DNA of 64,000 bases, from NCBI GenBank assembly GCA_018970025.1, contig JAGWXF010000012.1, positions 1 through 64,000 on the forward strand. Reading direction: 5' to 3'. The position numbers and the translations under genes are program-made. This stretch comes from Actinomycetales bacterium. GTDB taxonomy: Bacteria > Actinomycetota > Actinomycetes > S36-B12. The notes under the pieces were generated by a model. The model worked only from the letters and a program-made list of their open reading frames with translations, was not told where the DNA came from and ran no database searches. Shown here piece after piece: positions 19,243 to 26,684 of the stretch (positions within the stretch are counted from its first letter, which is position 1; every line of letters begins with the position of its first letter).

Positions 19243-20535
19243 CTAGGCCGACTTCTCGCGCCGCTCCCGGCGCGGTGCCTCGCGCGGTACGAGGGTCGGG
19301 TTCACGCTGTCGCGGACGACCTCGCCGGTGATGACGACCTTCGCCACGTCGCTGCGGCTGGGCACGTCGTACATCACGTTGAGCAGGACCTCCTCGAGGA
19401 TGGCCCGCAGCCCCCGGGCGCCGGTGCCGCGCAGCAGGGCCTGGTCGGCGATCTCGCCGAGGGCCTCGTCACTGAACTCCAGGCCGACGCCATCGAGCTC
19501 GAACAGCCGCTGGTACTGCTTGATGAGCGCATTGCGGGGCTCGGTCAGCACCGCGACTAGGGCCGCCCGATCGAGCTTGGTCACCGAGGTGAAGACGGGC
19601 AGCCGGCCGATGAACTCCGGGATCATCCCGAACTTCAGGAGGTCCTCCGGCATGACCTGGCTGAACACGTCGTCGGGGTTGGTGTCGGCTCGCTCCACCC
19701 GCTCGCCGTCGATGATGTCGAAGGTGAAGCCCACGCGCTTCTTGCCCAGGCGCTGCTCGATGATGTGATCCAGTCCGGCGAAGGCTCCACCGACGATGAA
19801 GAGCACGTTCGTGGTGTCGATCTGGATGAACTCCTGGTGCGGATGCTTGCGGCCGCCCTGGGGCGGCACCGAGGCCGTCGTGCCCTCCAGGATCTTCAGC
19901 AGGGCCTGCTGCACGCCCTCCCCGGAGACGTCACGGGTGATGGACGGGTTCTCGCTCTTGCGGGCCACCTTGTCGATCTCGTCGATGTAGATGATCCCGG
20001 TCTCGGCCTTCTTGACGTCGTAGTCGGCCGCCTGAATGAGCTTGAGCAGGATGTTCTCGACATCCTCGCCGACGTAGCCGGCCTCGGTCAGCGCCGTGGC
20101 ATCGGCAATGGCGAAGGGGACGTTCAGCATCCGGGCCAGGGTCTGGGCGAGCAGGGTCTTGCCGGAGCCCGTCGGGCCGAGCAGCAGGATGTTCGACTTG
20201 GCCAGCTCGACCTGATCGTCCTTCGACCTGTCACCGGCGCCGGCCTGGACCCGCTTGTAGTGGTTGTAGACCGCCACGGCGAGCGCCTTCTTGGCGACCT
20301 CCTGGCCGATGACGTACTGGTCGAGGAACTCGTAGATCTCCCGAGGCTTGGGCAGCTCGCCGAACTGCAGGTCGGTTGCCTCGTTCAGCTCCTCCTCGAT
20401 GATCTCGTTGCACAGGTCGATGCACTCGTCGCAGATGTAGACGCCCGGGCCGGCAATGAGCTTCTTGACCTGCTTTTGGCTCTTGCCGCAGAAGGAGCAC
20501 TTGAGCAGGTCGCCGCTCTCGCCTATGCGTGCCAC
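19243..20535 (-). CDS. clpX: ATP-dependent Clp protease ATP-binding subunit ClpX
   Basis: AAA+ unfoldase (430 residues) that feeds substrates to ClpP. The N-terminal zinc-binding domain has Cys13/16/35/38 (CSFC and CDEC). Walker [16 protein letters not shown] is near 118 and Walker B IIYIDEID near 180. The pore loop region and IGF-like [17 protein letters not shown] are present. The GTG at 20535 is preceded by GGAGGGAG. Unlike the usual actinobacterial clpP1-clpP2-clpX run, a toxin-antitoxin pair on the opposite strand separates it from clpP2, so it needs its own promoter. Confidence 0.96.
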   Translation of the reverse strand: MARIGESGDLLKCSFCGKSQKQVKKLIAGPGVYICDECIDLCNEIIEEELNEATDLQFGELPKPREIYEFLDQYVIGQEVAKKALAVAVYNHYKRVQAGAGDRSKDDQVELAKSNILLLGPTGSGKTLLAQTLARMLNVPFAIADATALTEAGYVGEDVENILLKLIQAADYDVKKAETGIIYIDEIDKVARKSENPSITRDVSGEGVQQALLKILEGTTASVPPQGGRKHPHQEFIQIDTTNVLFIVGGAFAGLDHIIEQRLGKKRVGFTFDIIDGERVERADTNPDDVFSQVMPEDLLKFGMIPEFIGRLPVFTSVTKLDRAALVAVLTEPRNALIKQYQRLFELDGVGLEFSDEALGEIADQALLRGTGARGLRAILEEVLLNVMYDVPSRSDVAKVVITGEVVRDSVNPTLVPREAPRRERREKSA

Positions 20536-20604
20536 GACACTGCTCCCTCCACGGGCCAACGGCCCACCGGCCAGGCGGGTGCCTGACCACCGGGGACCAG
20601 TCTG

Positions 20605-20649
20605 CACTGACCCCTGACTGATGATGACGATCACTGGCTGACACTGACC
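20605..20649. repeat. Paired CACTGACC repeats in the clpX/mntA divergent region
   Basis: CACTGACC occurs at 20605-20612 and 20642-20649, with further CTGAC-type copies between. They flank the predicted start site of clpX and could be operator half-sites, for example for autoregulation of the toxin-antitoxin pair or control of clpX. Confidence 0.35.
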
Positions 20650-20656
20650 GTACCTT
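20647..20656. promoter_or_regulatory. Overlapping divergent -10 elements, clpX/mntA
   Basis: ACCGTACCTT contains TACGGT on minus (toward clpX) and TACCTT on plus (toward mntA), sharing TA at 20651-20652. It is the same arrangement as at folC/valS. A plus-strand start near 20663 would lie past the in-frame ATG at 20660. Confidence 0.4.
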
Positions 20657-20710
20657 GCCATGCCCCGGCTTGTCCGCCTATGCCACGCCTTTGCGGACCC
20701 CTGCCATCAT

Positions 20711-21100
20711 GTGCACGTGATCGTGCCGCGTGCATCCGAGGTTGCCGCTGCCTGCCAGAAACTGGCCGAGCACGGTGCCCGCTTCGCGTACCTGCACGGC
20801 AGCCAGGCCTCCGGCCAGGCGCGCGCTGACTCCGATATCGACCTCGCGGCCTACTTCGATCCCCCGGTACCAGCAGCCTTCGAGGTCGACGTCCCCGCGG
20901 GGATCGACCTGCTCATCCTGAACACGGCCCCGCTCGAGATCCGCGGCCGGATCGCCCTGCACGGCCAGCTGGTGCTGGAGGTCGACCCGGTGGCCCGGGT
21001 TCGCTGGGAGTCGATGACCCGCAAGATCTACCTCGACGAGAAGCCGCGGATCGATCGCTCCCATGCCGACTTCCTGGCGGCGGTGGCCCGTGGTGGATGA
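20711..21100 (+). CDS. mntA: MntA-type nucleotidyltransferase antitoxin
   Basis: Minimal nucleotidyltransferase of about 129 residues. It carries GSQASGQARADSDID, exactly the GSx10DxD signature of MntA antitoxins. In characterised HepT/MntA pairs this enzyme AMPylates a Tyr of the HepT toxin and blocks its RNase activity. The gene precedes and overlaps hepT by a few bases. The start is uncertain: GTG 20711, 20717 and 20723 are all possible. ATG 20660 is in frame, but the predicted plus-strand transcript starts after it and its extra residues look unconstrained. Confidence 0.82.
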   Translation: MHVIVPRASEVAAACQKLAEHGARFAYLHGSQASGQARADSDIDLAAYFDPPVPAAFEVDVPAGIDLLILNTAPLEIRGRIALHGQLVLEVDPVARVRWESMTRKIYLDEKPRIDRSHADFLAAVARGG

Positions 21101-21524
21101 GGTCCGCGTCACGCGCCTGCTACGTCATGCGGATCAGGCACTGACGCGCCTGCTCGCCGAGCAGGACGCGCCAGCCGAGCGCAGGGCCGACCCCCTGTGG
21201 CTGGACGGGGTCAAGTACCTGATGGTGGCCTGCATCGAGCGCTGCATCGACATCGCCCAGCACGCCTGCAGCTCGGACCGGCTCGGCCTGCCCAGGGACA
21301 ATGGCGATGCCATGCGCCTGCTCGGCCAGCAGGGCTACCTGAGCGAGGAGCTCGCGACGGCGATGACCCGGGCGATCGGCTTCCGCAATGTCCTCGTCCA
21401 CGACTACATCGACACCGACGATGCCATCGTGCTGGCCAGGCTCGCTGACCTGCGGGACCTGCAGGCATTCATCTCGCAGGCCAGCGCCTGGCTGGCCCCC
21501 GCCCCGGACGTCCGAGCCGACTAG
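21093..21524 (+). CDS. hepT: HepT-like (DUF86) ribonuclease toxin
   Basis: HEPN-fold protein of about 143 residues. RNVLVHDY near residue 97 is a full RX4HXY motif: the Arg and His form the RNase site and the Tyr is the residue AMPylated by Mnt[23 protein letters not shown] matches the DUF86 family. All key residues are present, so the toxin looks active. The GTG (21093, or 21090) overlaps the mntA stop. Its TAG stop shares the CTAG palindrome with the convergent clpP2 stop. Confidence 0.85.
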   Translation: MDEVRVTRLLRHADQALTRLLAEQDAPAERRADPLWLDGVKYLMVACIERCIDIAQHACSSDRLGLPRDNGDAMRLLGQQGYLSEELATAMTRAIGFRNVLVHDYIDTDDAIVLARLADLRDLQAFISQASAWLAPAPDVRAD

Positions 21525-22132
21525 GCCTTGCGCGAGGCGATCACCGCGTCGATGATGCCGTACTCCTTGGCGGCATCAGCCGTGAGGATCTTGTCGCGCT
21601 CGATGTCCTTGGCGACGTCCTCAGGCGTCCGGCCGCTGTGCTTGGCCAGGATGCCCTCCATCTCCTGGCGCATCCGCAGGATCTCGTTGGCCTGGATCTC
21701 GATATCCGAGCCCTGGCCACCGCCCTCGGTGTACGGCTGGTGGATGAGGATGCGCGCGTGCGGCAGGGCGAAGCGCTTGCCCGGCGTTCCCGCGGCCAGC
21801 AGCACGGCCGCGGCCGACGCCGCCTGGCCCAGGCACACCGTCTGGACCTGGGGCTTGACGAACTGCATGGTGTCGTAGATCGCCGTCATGGCGGTGTACG
21901 AGCCCCCGGGCGAGTTGATGTAGATCTGGATGTCGCGATCCGGATCCATCGACTCCAGGCACAGCAGCTGGGCCATCACGTCGTCGGCGGAGGCGTCGTC
22001 GATCTGCACCCCGAGGAAGATGATGCGCTCCTCGAAGAGCTTGGTGTACGGGTTGTGGATGCGCTCGCCATTGGCATGGCGCTCCCGGAACTCCGGCAGG
22101 ATGTACCGGCTCTGCGGATTGAGGAACCTCAC
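21521..22132 (-). CDS. clpP2: ATP-dependent Clp protease proteolytic subunit ClpP2
   Basis: Serine protease subunit (203 residues) forming the mixed ClpP1P2 barrel of actinobacteria. The catalytic triad is visible: Ser in GQAASAAAV (about 104), His in ILIHQPY, Asp in [25 protein letters not shown] at the N-terminus is ClpP2-like. The ATG overlaps the clpP1 stop (ATGA). Its TAG stop overlaps the hepT stop on the other strand. Confidence 0.95.
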   Translation of the reverse strand: MRFLNPQSRYILPEFRERHANGERIHNPYTKLFEERIIFLGVQIDDASADDVMAQLLCLESMDPDRDIQIYINSPGGSYTAMTAIYDTMQFVKPQVQTVCLGQAASAAAVLLAAGTPGKRFALPHARILIHQPYTEGGGQGSDIEIQANEILRMRQEMEGILAKHSGRTPEDVAKDIERDKILTADAAKEYGIIDAVIASRKA

Positions 22133-22722
22133 TTGGCCTCTCCCTTGCCCTTGCCCGACTTCCCGGCCGGCGCATCGGATGAACTGCTGTAGACGTGGTC
22201 GATGAGCCCATACCCGCGGGCCTCATCGGCGGTGAACCATCGATCCCGGTCGGAGTCGGCCTCGATGGTCTCGATCGTCTGCCCGCTGTGCTCGGCGATG
22301 AGCTGGGCCATCCGTCGCTTGATGAACAGCATCTGCTCGGCCTGGATCTTGATGTCGCTGGCCGTGCCCCCGATGCCACCCAGCGGCTGGTGCATCATGA
22401 TCCGGGTGTTGGGGGTCGCATAGCGCTTGCCGGACGTCCCGGCGCAGAGCAGGAACTGCCCCATCGACGCTGCCAGGCCCATCGCGATGGTCGTGATGTC
22501 GTTGGGGATCAGCTGCATGGTGTCGTAGATGACCATCCCTGCCGTGATCGACCCGCCCGGGGAGTTGATGTACAGGGTGATGTCCTTGTCGGGATCCTCA
22601 GCAGCGAGCACCTGCAGCTGCTTGGCGATCCGATTGGAGTTCTCATCGCGGACCTCGCCCTCGAGCCAGATGATCCGCTCGCGCAGCAGCCGCTCGTCCA
22701 GCATGTCGCCGAAGCCGGTCAT
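22129..22722 (-). CDS. clpP1: ATP-dependent Clp protease proteolytic subunit ClpP1
   Basis: Second ClpP subunit (197 residues from ATG 22722). Triad: Ser in [11 protein letters not shown], His in IMMHQPLGG, Asp in DSDRDRWF. I chose the ATG at 22722 because AGGGGG lies just upstream; an ATG at 22797 is in frame and adds a Gly-rich stretch. A processed propeptide, as known for ClpP1, could begin at either. The Ser/Lys-rich C-terminal tail ([16 protein letters not shown]) is low complexity. Confidence 0.93.
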   Translation of the reverse strand: MTGFGDMLDERLLRERIIWLEGEVRDENSNRIAKQLQVLAAEDPDKDITLYINSPGGSITAGMVIYDTMQLIPNDITTIAMGLAASMGQFLLCAGTSGKRYATPNTRIMMHQPLGGIGGTASDIKIQAEQMLFIKRRMAQLIAEHSGQTIETIEADSDRDRWFTADEARGYGLIDHVYSSSSDAPAGKSGKGKGEAK

Positions 22723-22996
22723 GCCACCCCCTGGACTGCGAAGTCCGGGCACCTCGTGCAGGCCTGGGAGATGCCCGCCTGACCCCTGCGAACTCATGCC
22801 GTATGCCGAACCGCCCACCGAACCTCCATCATCGCCAGGTCTGGTGCCATCACGGCACGCATGACCGAACACTCCATTGCACAGGCCTGCGCGTCATCGC
22901 GGACGCCTTCGCTGACACTAACGCGGGAACCGCGCGCAGGCTTCCCTGGGACATGCGCGTTCGCCGTCAGCACAAGGCGCGAGCCAGGCCGATTCC
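22723..22996. other. Intergenic region between tig and clpP1
   Basis: These 274 bases are not convincingly coding. They include the in-frame but poorly conserved 5' extension of clpP1 and a GGGAA/TTCCC inverted repeat near 22928-22949 that could end the tig transcript. A ClgR-type operator was looked for and not found with confidence. Confidence 0.4.
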
Positions 22997-24376
22997 TCAG
23001 ATGACCGGCAGGTCGGCCGCCGACGAGGCACCGGCCGGCTTCGGCTCGCTCACGGACACATCTGCCGCATCTGCCGCCACCTGCTGCATCTGGGGCATCG
23101 GCGGCGCGAACTCGGCGTCGAGCGCCTTCAGGTCCACGGTCGCGCCGGCCGTGTCGACCACCGTGGCCTGGGCGAGGACGGTCGCCAGCGCCTTTGCCCG
23201 GCGGATGTCGGAGATCGCCATCGGCACCTGCCCGGCCTGGACGAGGGCCTGGGCGAAGGCATCGGGTGCCATGCCGTACCGCGGGGCCTGCTGCACCAGC
23301 CAGGCGGACAGCTCCGCCTCGCCGACGGTGACCTGCTCGGCCTCGGCGACCCTGTCGAGGATGAACTGCCCCTTGATGGAGTCGCGGGCCTGCTGCTCGA
23401 CCTCAGCCCGGTGCTCGGGGCCGCTGTCATGACCGTCCTCGAAGTGCGAGGCGACCTCCGCGGCGATCAGTCCCTCGGGCAGCGGGATGTCGACCATCGC
23501 CAGCAGTGCCTCGTGGACCCGATCGCGCGCCTGGGCCCCCTGCTCCATCCGCTTGAGCCGGCCCAGCCGCTTGGCGATATCAGCCCGCAGGTCCTGCGCG
23601 GAGTCGAACTCCGAGGCCATCGAGGCGAAGTCGTCGTCGAACGCCGGCAGCTCGCGCTCCCGCACCGCCTTGACCTGGACGTTCACCGTGAGGGGGACAC
23701 CAGCCCAGTCGCCGTTCATCGGGGTGAACTCGAAGCTGCGGGAATCCCCCTTGGCTGCGCCGCGGACGGCGTCGTCGAAGCCCGGGAGCATGCCGTCGGT
23801 GCCGAGCTCGTACGACAGCGCGCTGCCGGCGAGGTCCTCGACCGGATCCTCCTGCTCGGTGTGGCCGGACAGGTCGATCAGCAGCACGTCGCCGTCGACC
23901 GACGCTCGATCCACCTCCTTCAGGGTGGCGAACCGCCTGCGCAGGGCATCGACCTGCTCATCGATGTCCGCGTCCGTCGCGATCGCCTGGTCGACCTCGA
24001 CTCGAACGGCGGAGTAGTCAGGCAGGTCGAACTCGGGCCGCACCTCGACCTCGGCGGTGAACTCCAGTGCCTGCCCGTCCTGCAGGGCCGTGACATCGAC
24101 CTCGGGCCGGCCAACCGGGATGATGTTGTTCGTCCGGATCGCCTCGTCGTATGCCTTCGGCAGGGCGTCGTTGACGGCCTCCTCCAGCACCGCTGCCCGG
24201 CCGAAGCGCTGCTCGATGACCCGGGCCGGCACCTTGCCCTTGCGGAACCCGGGCACGTTGACCTGCTTGGCGATCGTCGCGTAGGCCGCGTCGAAGGAGG
24301 GCTTGAGCTCCTCGAAGGGGACCTCGACGGTCAGCTTGACCCGAGTCGGGGACATGGTCTCCACGGCGCTCTTCAC
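22997..24376 (-). CDS. tig: Trigger factor (ribosome-associated chaperone, PPIase)
   Basis: A 459-residue chaperone that binds L23 at the exit tunnel. The ribosome-binding signature GFRKGKVP sits at about residue 45. It is followed by a PPIase (FKBP-like) domain with GDVLLIDLSG and MLPGFDDAVRGAAKGDSRSF, and a helical C-terminal chaperone domain. The tail is Ala/Pro-rich. The GTG start at 24376 has GGAGAG upstream; ATG 24355 is an alternative. It heads the tig-clpP1-clpP2 block, 102 bases after tRNA-Pro on the same strand. Confidence 0.94.
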   Translation of the reverse strand: MKSAVETMSPTRVKLTVEVPFEELKPSFDAAYATIAKQVNVPGFRKGKVPARVIEQRFGRAAVLEEAVNDALPKAYDEAIRTNNIIPVGRPEVDVTALQDGQALEFTAEVEVRPEFDLPDYSAVRVEVDQAIATDADIDEQVDALRRRFATLKEVDRASVDGDVLLIDLSGHTEQEDPVEDLAGSALSYELGTDGMLPGFDDAVRGAAKGDSRSFEFTPMNGDWAGVPLTVNVQVKAVRERELPAFDDDFASMASEFDSAQDLRADIAKRLGRLKRMEQGAQARDRVHEALLAMVDIPLPEGLIAAEVASHFEDGHDSGPEHRAEVEQQARDSIKGQFILDRVAEAEQVTVGEAELSAWLVQQAPRYGMAPDAFAQALVQAGQVPMAISDIRRAKALATVLAQATVVDTAGATVDLKALDAEFAPPMPQMQQVAADAADVSVSEPKPAGASSAADLPVI

Positions 24377-24436
24377 GGCAGTGCTCTCCAGGTTCTTCGG
24401 CGACCCGCGTGGGCCGGCAGCCCAGCGGGCTGTTCA

Positions 24437-24484
24437 GGCGGTCGGCTGGTCGGGTGGTCAGGTCGTCAGGTGGTCGGGTGGTCG
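24437..24484 (-). repeat. Six-copy 8-bp tandem repeat at the 3' end of tRNA-Pro
   Basis: On minus the units read CGACCACC, CGACCACC, TGACGACC, TGACCACC, CGACCAGC, CGACCGCC, with a decayed seventh (TGAACAGC). The first unit is made of the last acceptor bases, discriminator and CCA of tRNA-Pro, so the array is an iteration of the tRNA terminus. Confidence 0.8.
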
Positions 24485-24554
24485 GGGCGGGGAGACTCGA
24501 ACTCCCGATCTCCTGCTCCCAAAGCAGGCGCGCTAGCCACTACGCTACGCCCCG
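24479..24554 (-). tRNA. tRNA-Pro (anticodon TGG)
   Basis: A 7-bp acceptor (CGGGGCG with CGCCCCG), a D-arm with AGTGGCTAG, the anticodon stem CCTGC/GCAGG with loop TTTGGGA giving anticodon TGG, and a T-arm with GTTCGAGTC. The CCA is encoded (24481 to 24479). It lies between the iron permease and tig, same strand. Confidence 0.95.
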
Positions 24555-24572
24555 CGCTGGCCGACCCCGATC

Positions 24573-25499
24573 CTATTGCCGGGCCGCTGAACCCTCCGAC
24601 ACGGGGACCAGGCCGTCGGCCGCACCTCCGGCCTGTGCCTGGGTCGCACCTGGGGCACTCGGGGCGCTGAGCCCACGGGTCGCGGCCGGACGGGGCCCGC
24701 TGACCCGGACCGTCCGGACGAACAGCGCCATGACGACGATCAGGTAGCCGCCCCAGGCGATCAGCTCCAGTGCGGTCATCTGGGGGACGACGTTGAAGAC
24801 CGCGCGGATGATCCCGGCCACCGGGCCAGCCGGATCGAGAACGCCCGAGAGGTCCAGGACGTAGGCGTCCTTCCCCGGCAGGATGTTGACCTCCTGCAGC
24901 TCGTGCACGCCATACCGCAGCACCCCGGCCGCGATGACGACGAGCCCAACGCCCGTCCAGAAGAACAGGCGGGACAGGTTCAGCCGGATCGCACCCCGAT
25001 AGATCAGGAAACCCAGGGCCACGGCGGTGCCCAGGCCAAGCGCCGCGCCGACGATGGGCTCGACGTCCTGACCCGAGGATCGCATCCCCGTCCACAGGAA
25101 CAATGCCGTCTCCAGGCCCTCGCGGCCGACCGCCAGGAAGGCAACCAGGGCCAGGGCCCAGCCGCTCTTGGCGATCGCACGGTCGACTTCGCCGTGCAGG
25201 TGCGCCTTCAGGGCCCGGGCATTTCGGGCCATCCAGAAGATCATCCAGGTGATCAGCGCCACGGCGAGCAGGCTCATGAACCCGGCGAATGCCTCGGCGG
25301 CCTCGTCCGAGAGCTCCGACCCGGTGATCTCCAGGGCGATCACGGCCAGGACGGACAGGCCGATCGCCAGCCCGACTCCAGCCCAGAGCCTGGGCAGCAG
25401 CGACCGCTGATCGATCCGGACCAGGTAGGCAACCAGGATCGCGACGACGAGCGCGGCCTCAAGCCCCTCGCGAAGGCCGATGAGGAAGTTGGCGAACAT
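24573..25499 (-). CDS. efeU: FTR1/EfeU family ferrous/ferric iron permease
   Basis: Polytopic membrane permease (308 residues, about seven TM segments) for iron uptake. Both REGLE motifs are present: REGLEAAL at residue 10 and REGLETAL at about 128, whose glutamates coordinate iron. The C-terminal 35 residues are Ala/Pro/Gly-rich. EfeO and EfeB homologues are not adjacent, so it stands alone here. A DtxR/IdeR box lies 46 bases before the start, so iron repression is expected. Confidence 0.9.
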   Translation of the reverse strand: MFANFLIGLREGLEAALVVAILVAYLVRIDQRSLLPRLWAGVGLAIGLSVLAVIALEITGSELSDEAAEAFAGFMSLLAVALITWMIFWMARNARALKAHLHGEVDRAIAKSGWALALVAFLAVGREGLETALFLWTGMRSSGQDVEPIVGAALGLGTAVALGFLIYRGAIRLNLSRLFFWTGVGLVVIAAGVLRYGVHELQEVNILPGKDAYVLDLSGVLDPAGPVAGIIRAVFNVVPQMTALELIAWGGYLIVVMALFVRTVRVSGPRPAATRGLSAPSAPGATQAQAGGAADGLVPVSEGSAARQ

Positions 25500-25544
25500 G
25501 GGCTCTCATTTCAGCTGGGCGCGAGCGCCATCGGCAAGTGCAAG

Positions 25545-25563
25545 TTAGGTTAGCCTAACTTAA
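25545..25563. promoter_or_regulatory. DtxR/IdeR-type iron box
   Basis: TTAGGTTAGCCTAACTTAA is a near-perfect palindrome that differs at one position from the established DtxR/IdeR consensus TWAGGTTAGSCTAACCTWA. It lies upstream of efeU and overlaps TAGGCT/TAACCT hexamers that could be the -10 on minus. Occupancy by the Fe(II)-loaded regulator would block efeU transcription. Confidence 0.88.
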
Positions 25564-25714
25564 CTCACGGATCAACTGCCCCTGGGGGAGGCTAGCCACG
25601 AAAGCGCTCCCAGTCCTGCTGACCGGCCTAGATCGCACCCCCTGCGTCCCGCAGCGCGCCCGCACCTCGCCCTGGCGCGGCTAGACTGCGACGCCACCCT
25701 GACCCCTGGGTCAC

Positions 25715-25788
25715 GCGGGCGTAGCTCAATGGCAGAGCCCCAGCCTTCCAAGCTGGTCATGCGGGTTCGATTCCCGTCGCCCGCTCCA
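25715..25788 (+). tRNA. tRNA-Gly (anticodon TCC)
   Basis: Acceptor GCGGGCG pairs with CGCCCGC. The anticodon stem CCAGC/GCTGG has loop CTTCCAA with anticodon TCC. The T-loop GTTCGATTC is canonical. Discriminator T and an encoded CCA follow (25786-25788). Confidence 0.95.
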
Positions 25789-25832
25789 TTGAAGACCGGC
25801 GCATCGCCGCACGACCGGGGAGGGAGCGCGCC

Positions 25833-26684
25833 ATGCGAAGGCGCACGCTGACGGTGTCCGTGGCAATCGCCCTAGCAGTGTCGGGACTGGCAGTGACGAG
25901 CCTGGCCAAGGCCGGCCCAGCCGCGGCGAAGGACGTCGTCGGGAGCCCCTGCCGCAAGGCTGGCGCGACGATGGGCATCCCGAACGGCACGCTCGTCTGC
26001 GCGAAGTCCCGCAAGGGCCTGCGCTGGACTCGCATGGGCGCGGCGCCGGGGGGCGCACGGTGCCCGGCGGATCCCGCGGCGGTGTTCACCAAGCCGATGG
26101 TCCGGCCGCAGGACCTCGCGCGCATCACCAACGGGTCGGAGACGAACGACCCGCGCTTCGCCTACGGCTGGGTGAAGGCGCCCTACGCCCCTGTTCCCAT
26201 CTACGCCCCTGCGGATGGGACGCTCACGGCAATCCGGCACCTCACCCGCAATGCGTTCTTCCCCTCGGACGACTACCAGATCGTCTTCGAGGTCCCGGGC
26301 GGCTGCGACGCCTTGTTCCGGTTCAACCATGTCACCGATCCGCGTGCCGACATCAAGGCCGCCTACCAGTTCGGCGACCAGTGCAGCAGCTGCTTCGACG
26401 ACAATGGGCAGCCGACTGCCCGCTTTCCCGAGCGGGAGGTGCCCGGCAAGGCGATTGCCGTGAAGGCCGGCGAGCTGCTCGGCTACACGAGCGGGACGCC
26501 GTCCGCGCACGATTTCGACATCGTCATCCAGTACCAAGGCGCGACGCTGTGCCCGATGGCCGCCCTTCCCGAGCCGCATCGGTCGGCCTTGATGGCCCTG
26601 TTGGGCCCGGGGCCGAAATCCGGTCGACCGGAGACCGGGCCGGTCGCCGGGTACCCGTGCACTGGCTACGGGGATCGACTGTAG
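25833..26684 (+). CDS. Secreted protein with a degenerate LytM/M23-like domain
   Basis: A 283-residue protein with a signal peptide (MRRRTLTVSVAIALAVSGLAV, cleavage near AKA-GPAAA). Residues 35-70 form a two-Cys module ending LRWTR, seen in actinobacterial secreted proteins. Residues 110-245 resemble an M23 fold: PVPIYAPADGTLTAI, FRFNHVTD, VKAGELLGYTSGTPSAHDFDIVI. The HxH zinc ligands read HDF, so the second His is missing and peptidase activity is unlikely. Four further Cys (CSSC and others) may form disulfides. GGGGAGGGAG precedes the ATG. The 3' end overlaps the convergent MFS gene by 19 bases. Confidence 0.75.
   Translation: MRRRTLTVSVAIALAVSGLAVTSLAKAGPAAAKDVVGSPCRKAGATMGIPNGTLVCAKSRKGLRWTRMGAAPGGARCPADPAAVFTKPMVRPQDLARITNGSETNDPRFAYGWVKAPYAPVPIYAPADGTLTAIRHLTRNAFFPSDDYQIVFEVPGGCDALFRFNHVTDPRADIKAAYQFGDQCSSCFDDNGQPTARFPEREVPGKAIAVKAGELLGYTSGTPSAHDFDIVIQYQGATLCPMAALPEPHRSALMALLGPGPKSGRPETGPVAGYPCTGYGDRL

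Noticed and set aside
20660-20710. ATG 20660 as the mntA start
   Set aside because: It lies three bases after the predicted -10 and before the likely transcription start, and the extra residues have no family similarity.
22723-22872. Extended clpP1 reading frame starting at 22872 or 22797
   Set aside because: The extension is Gly/Ser-rich without homology, while ATG 22722 has a good ribosome binding site and gives the normal length.
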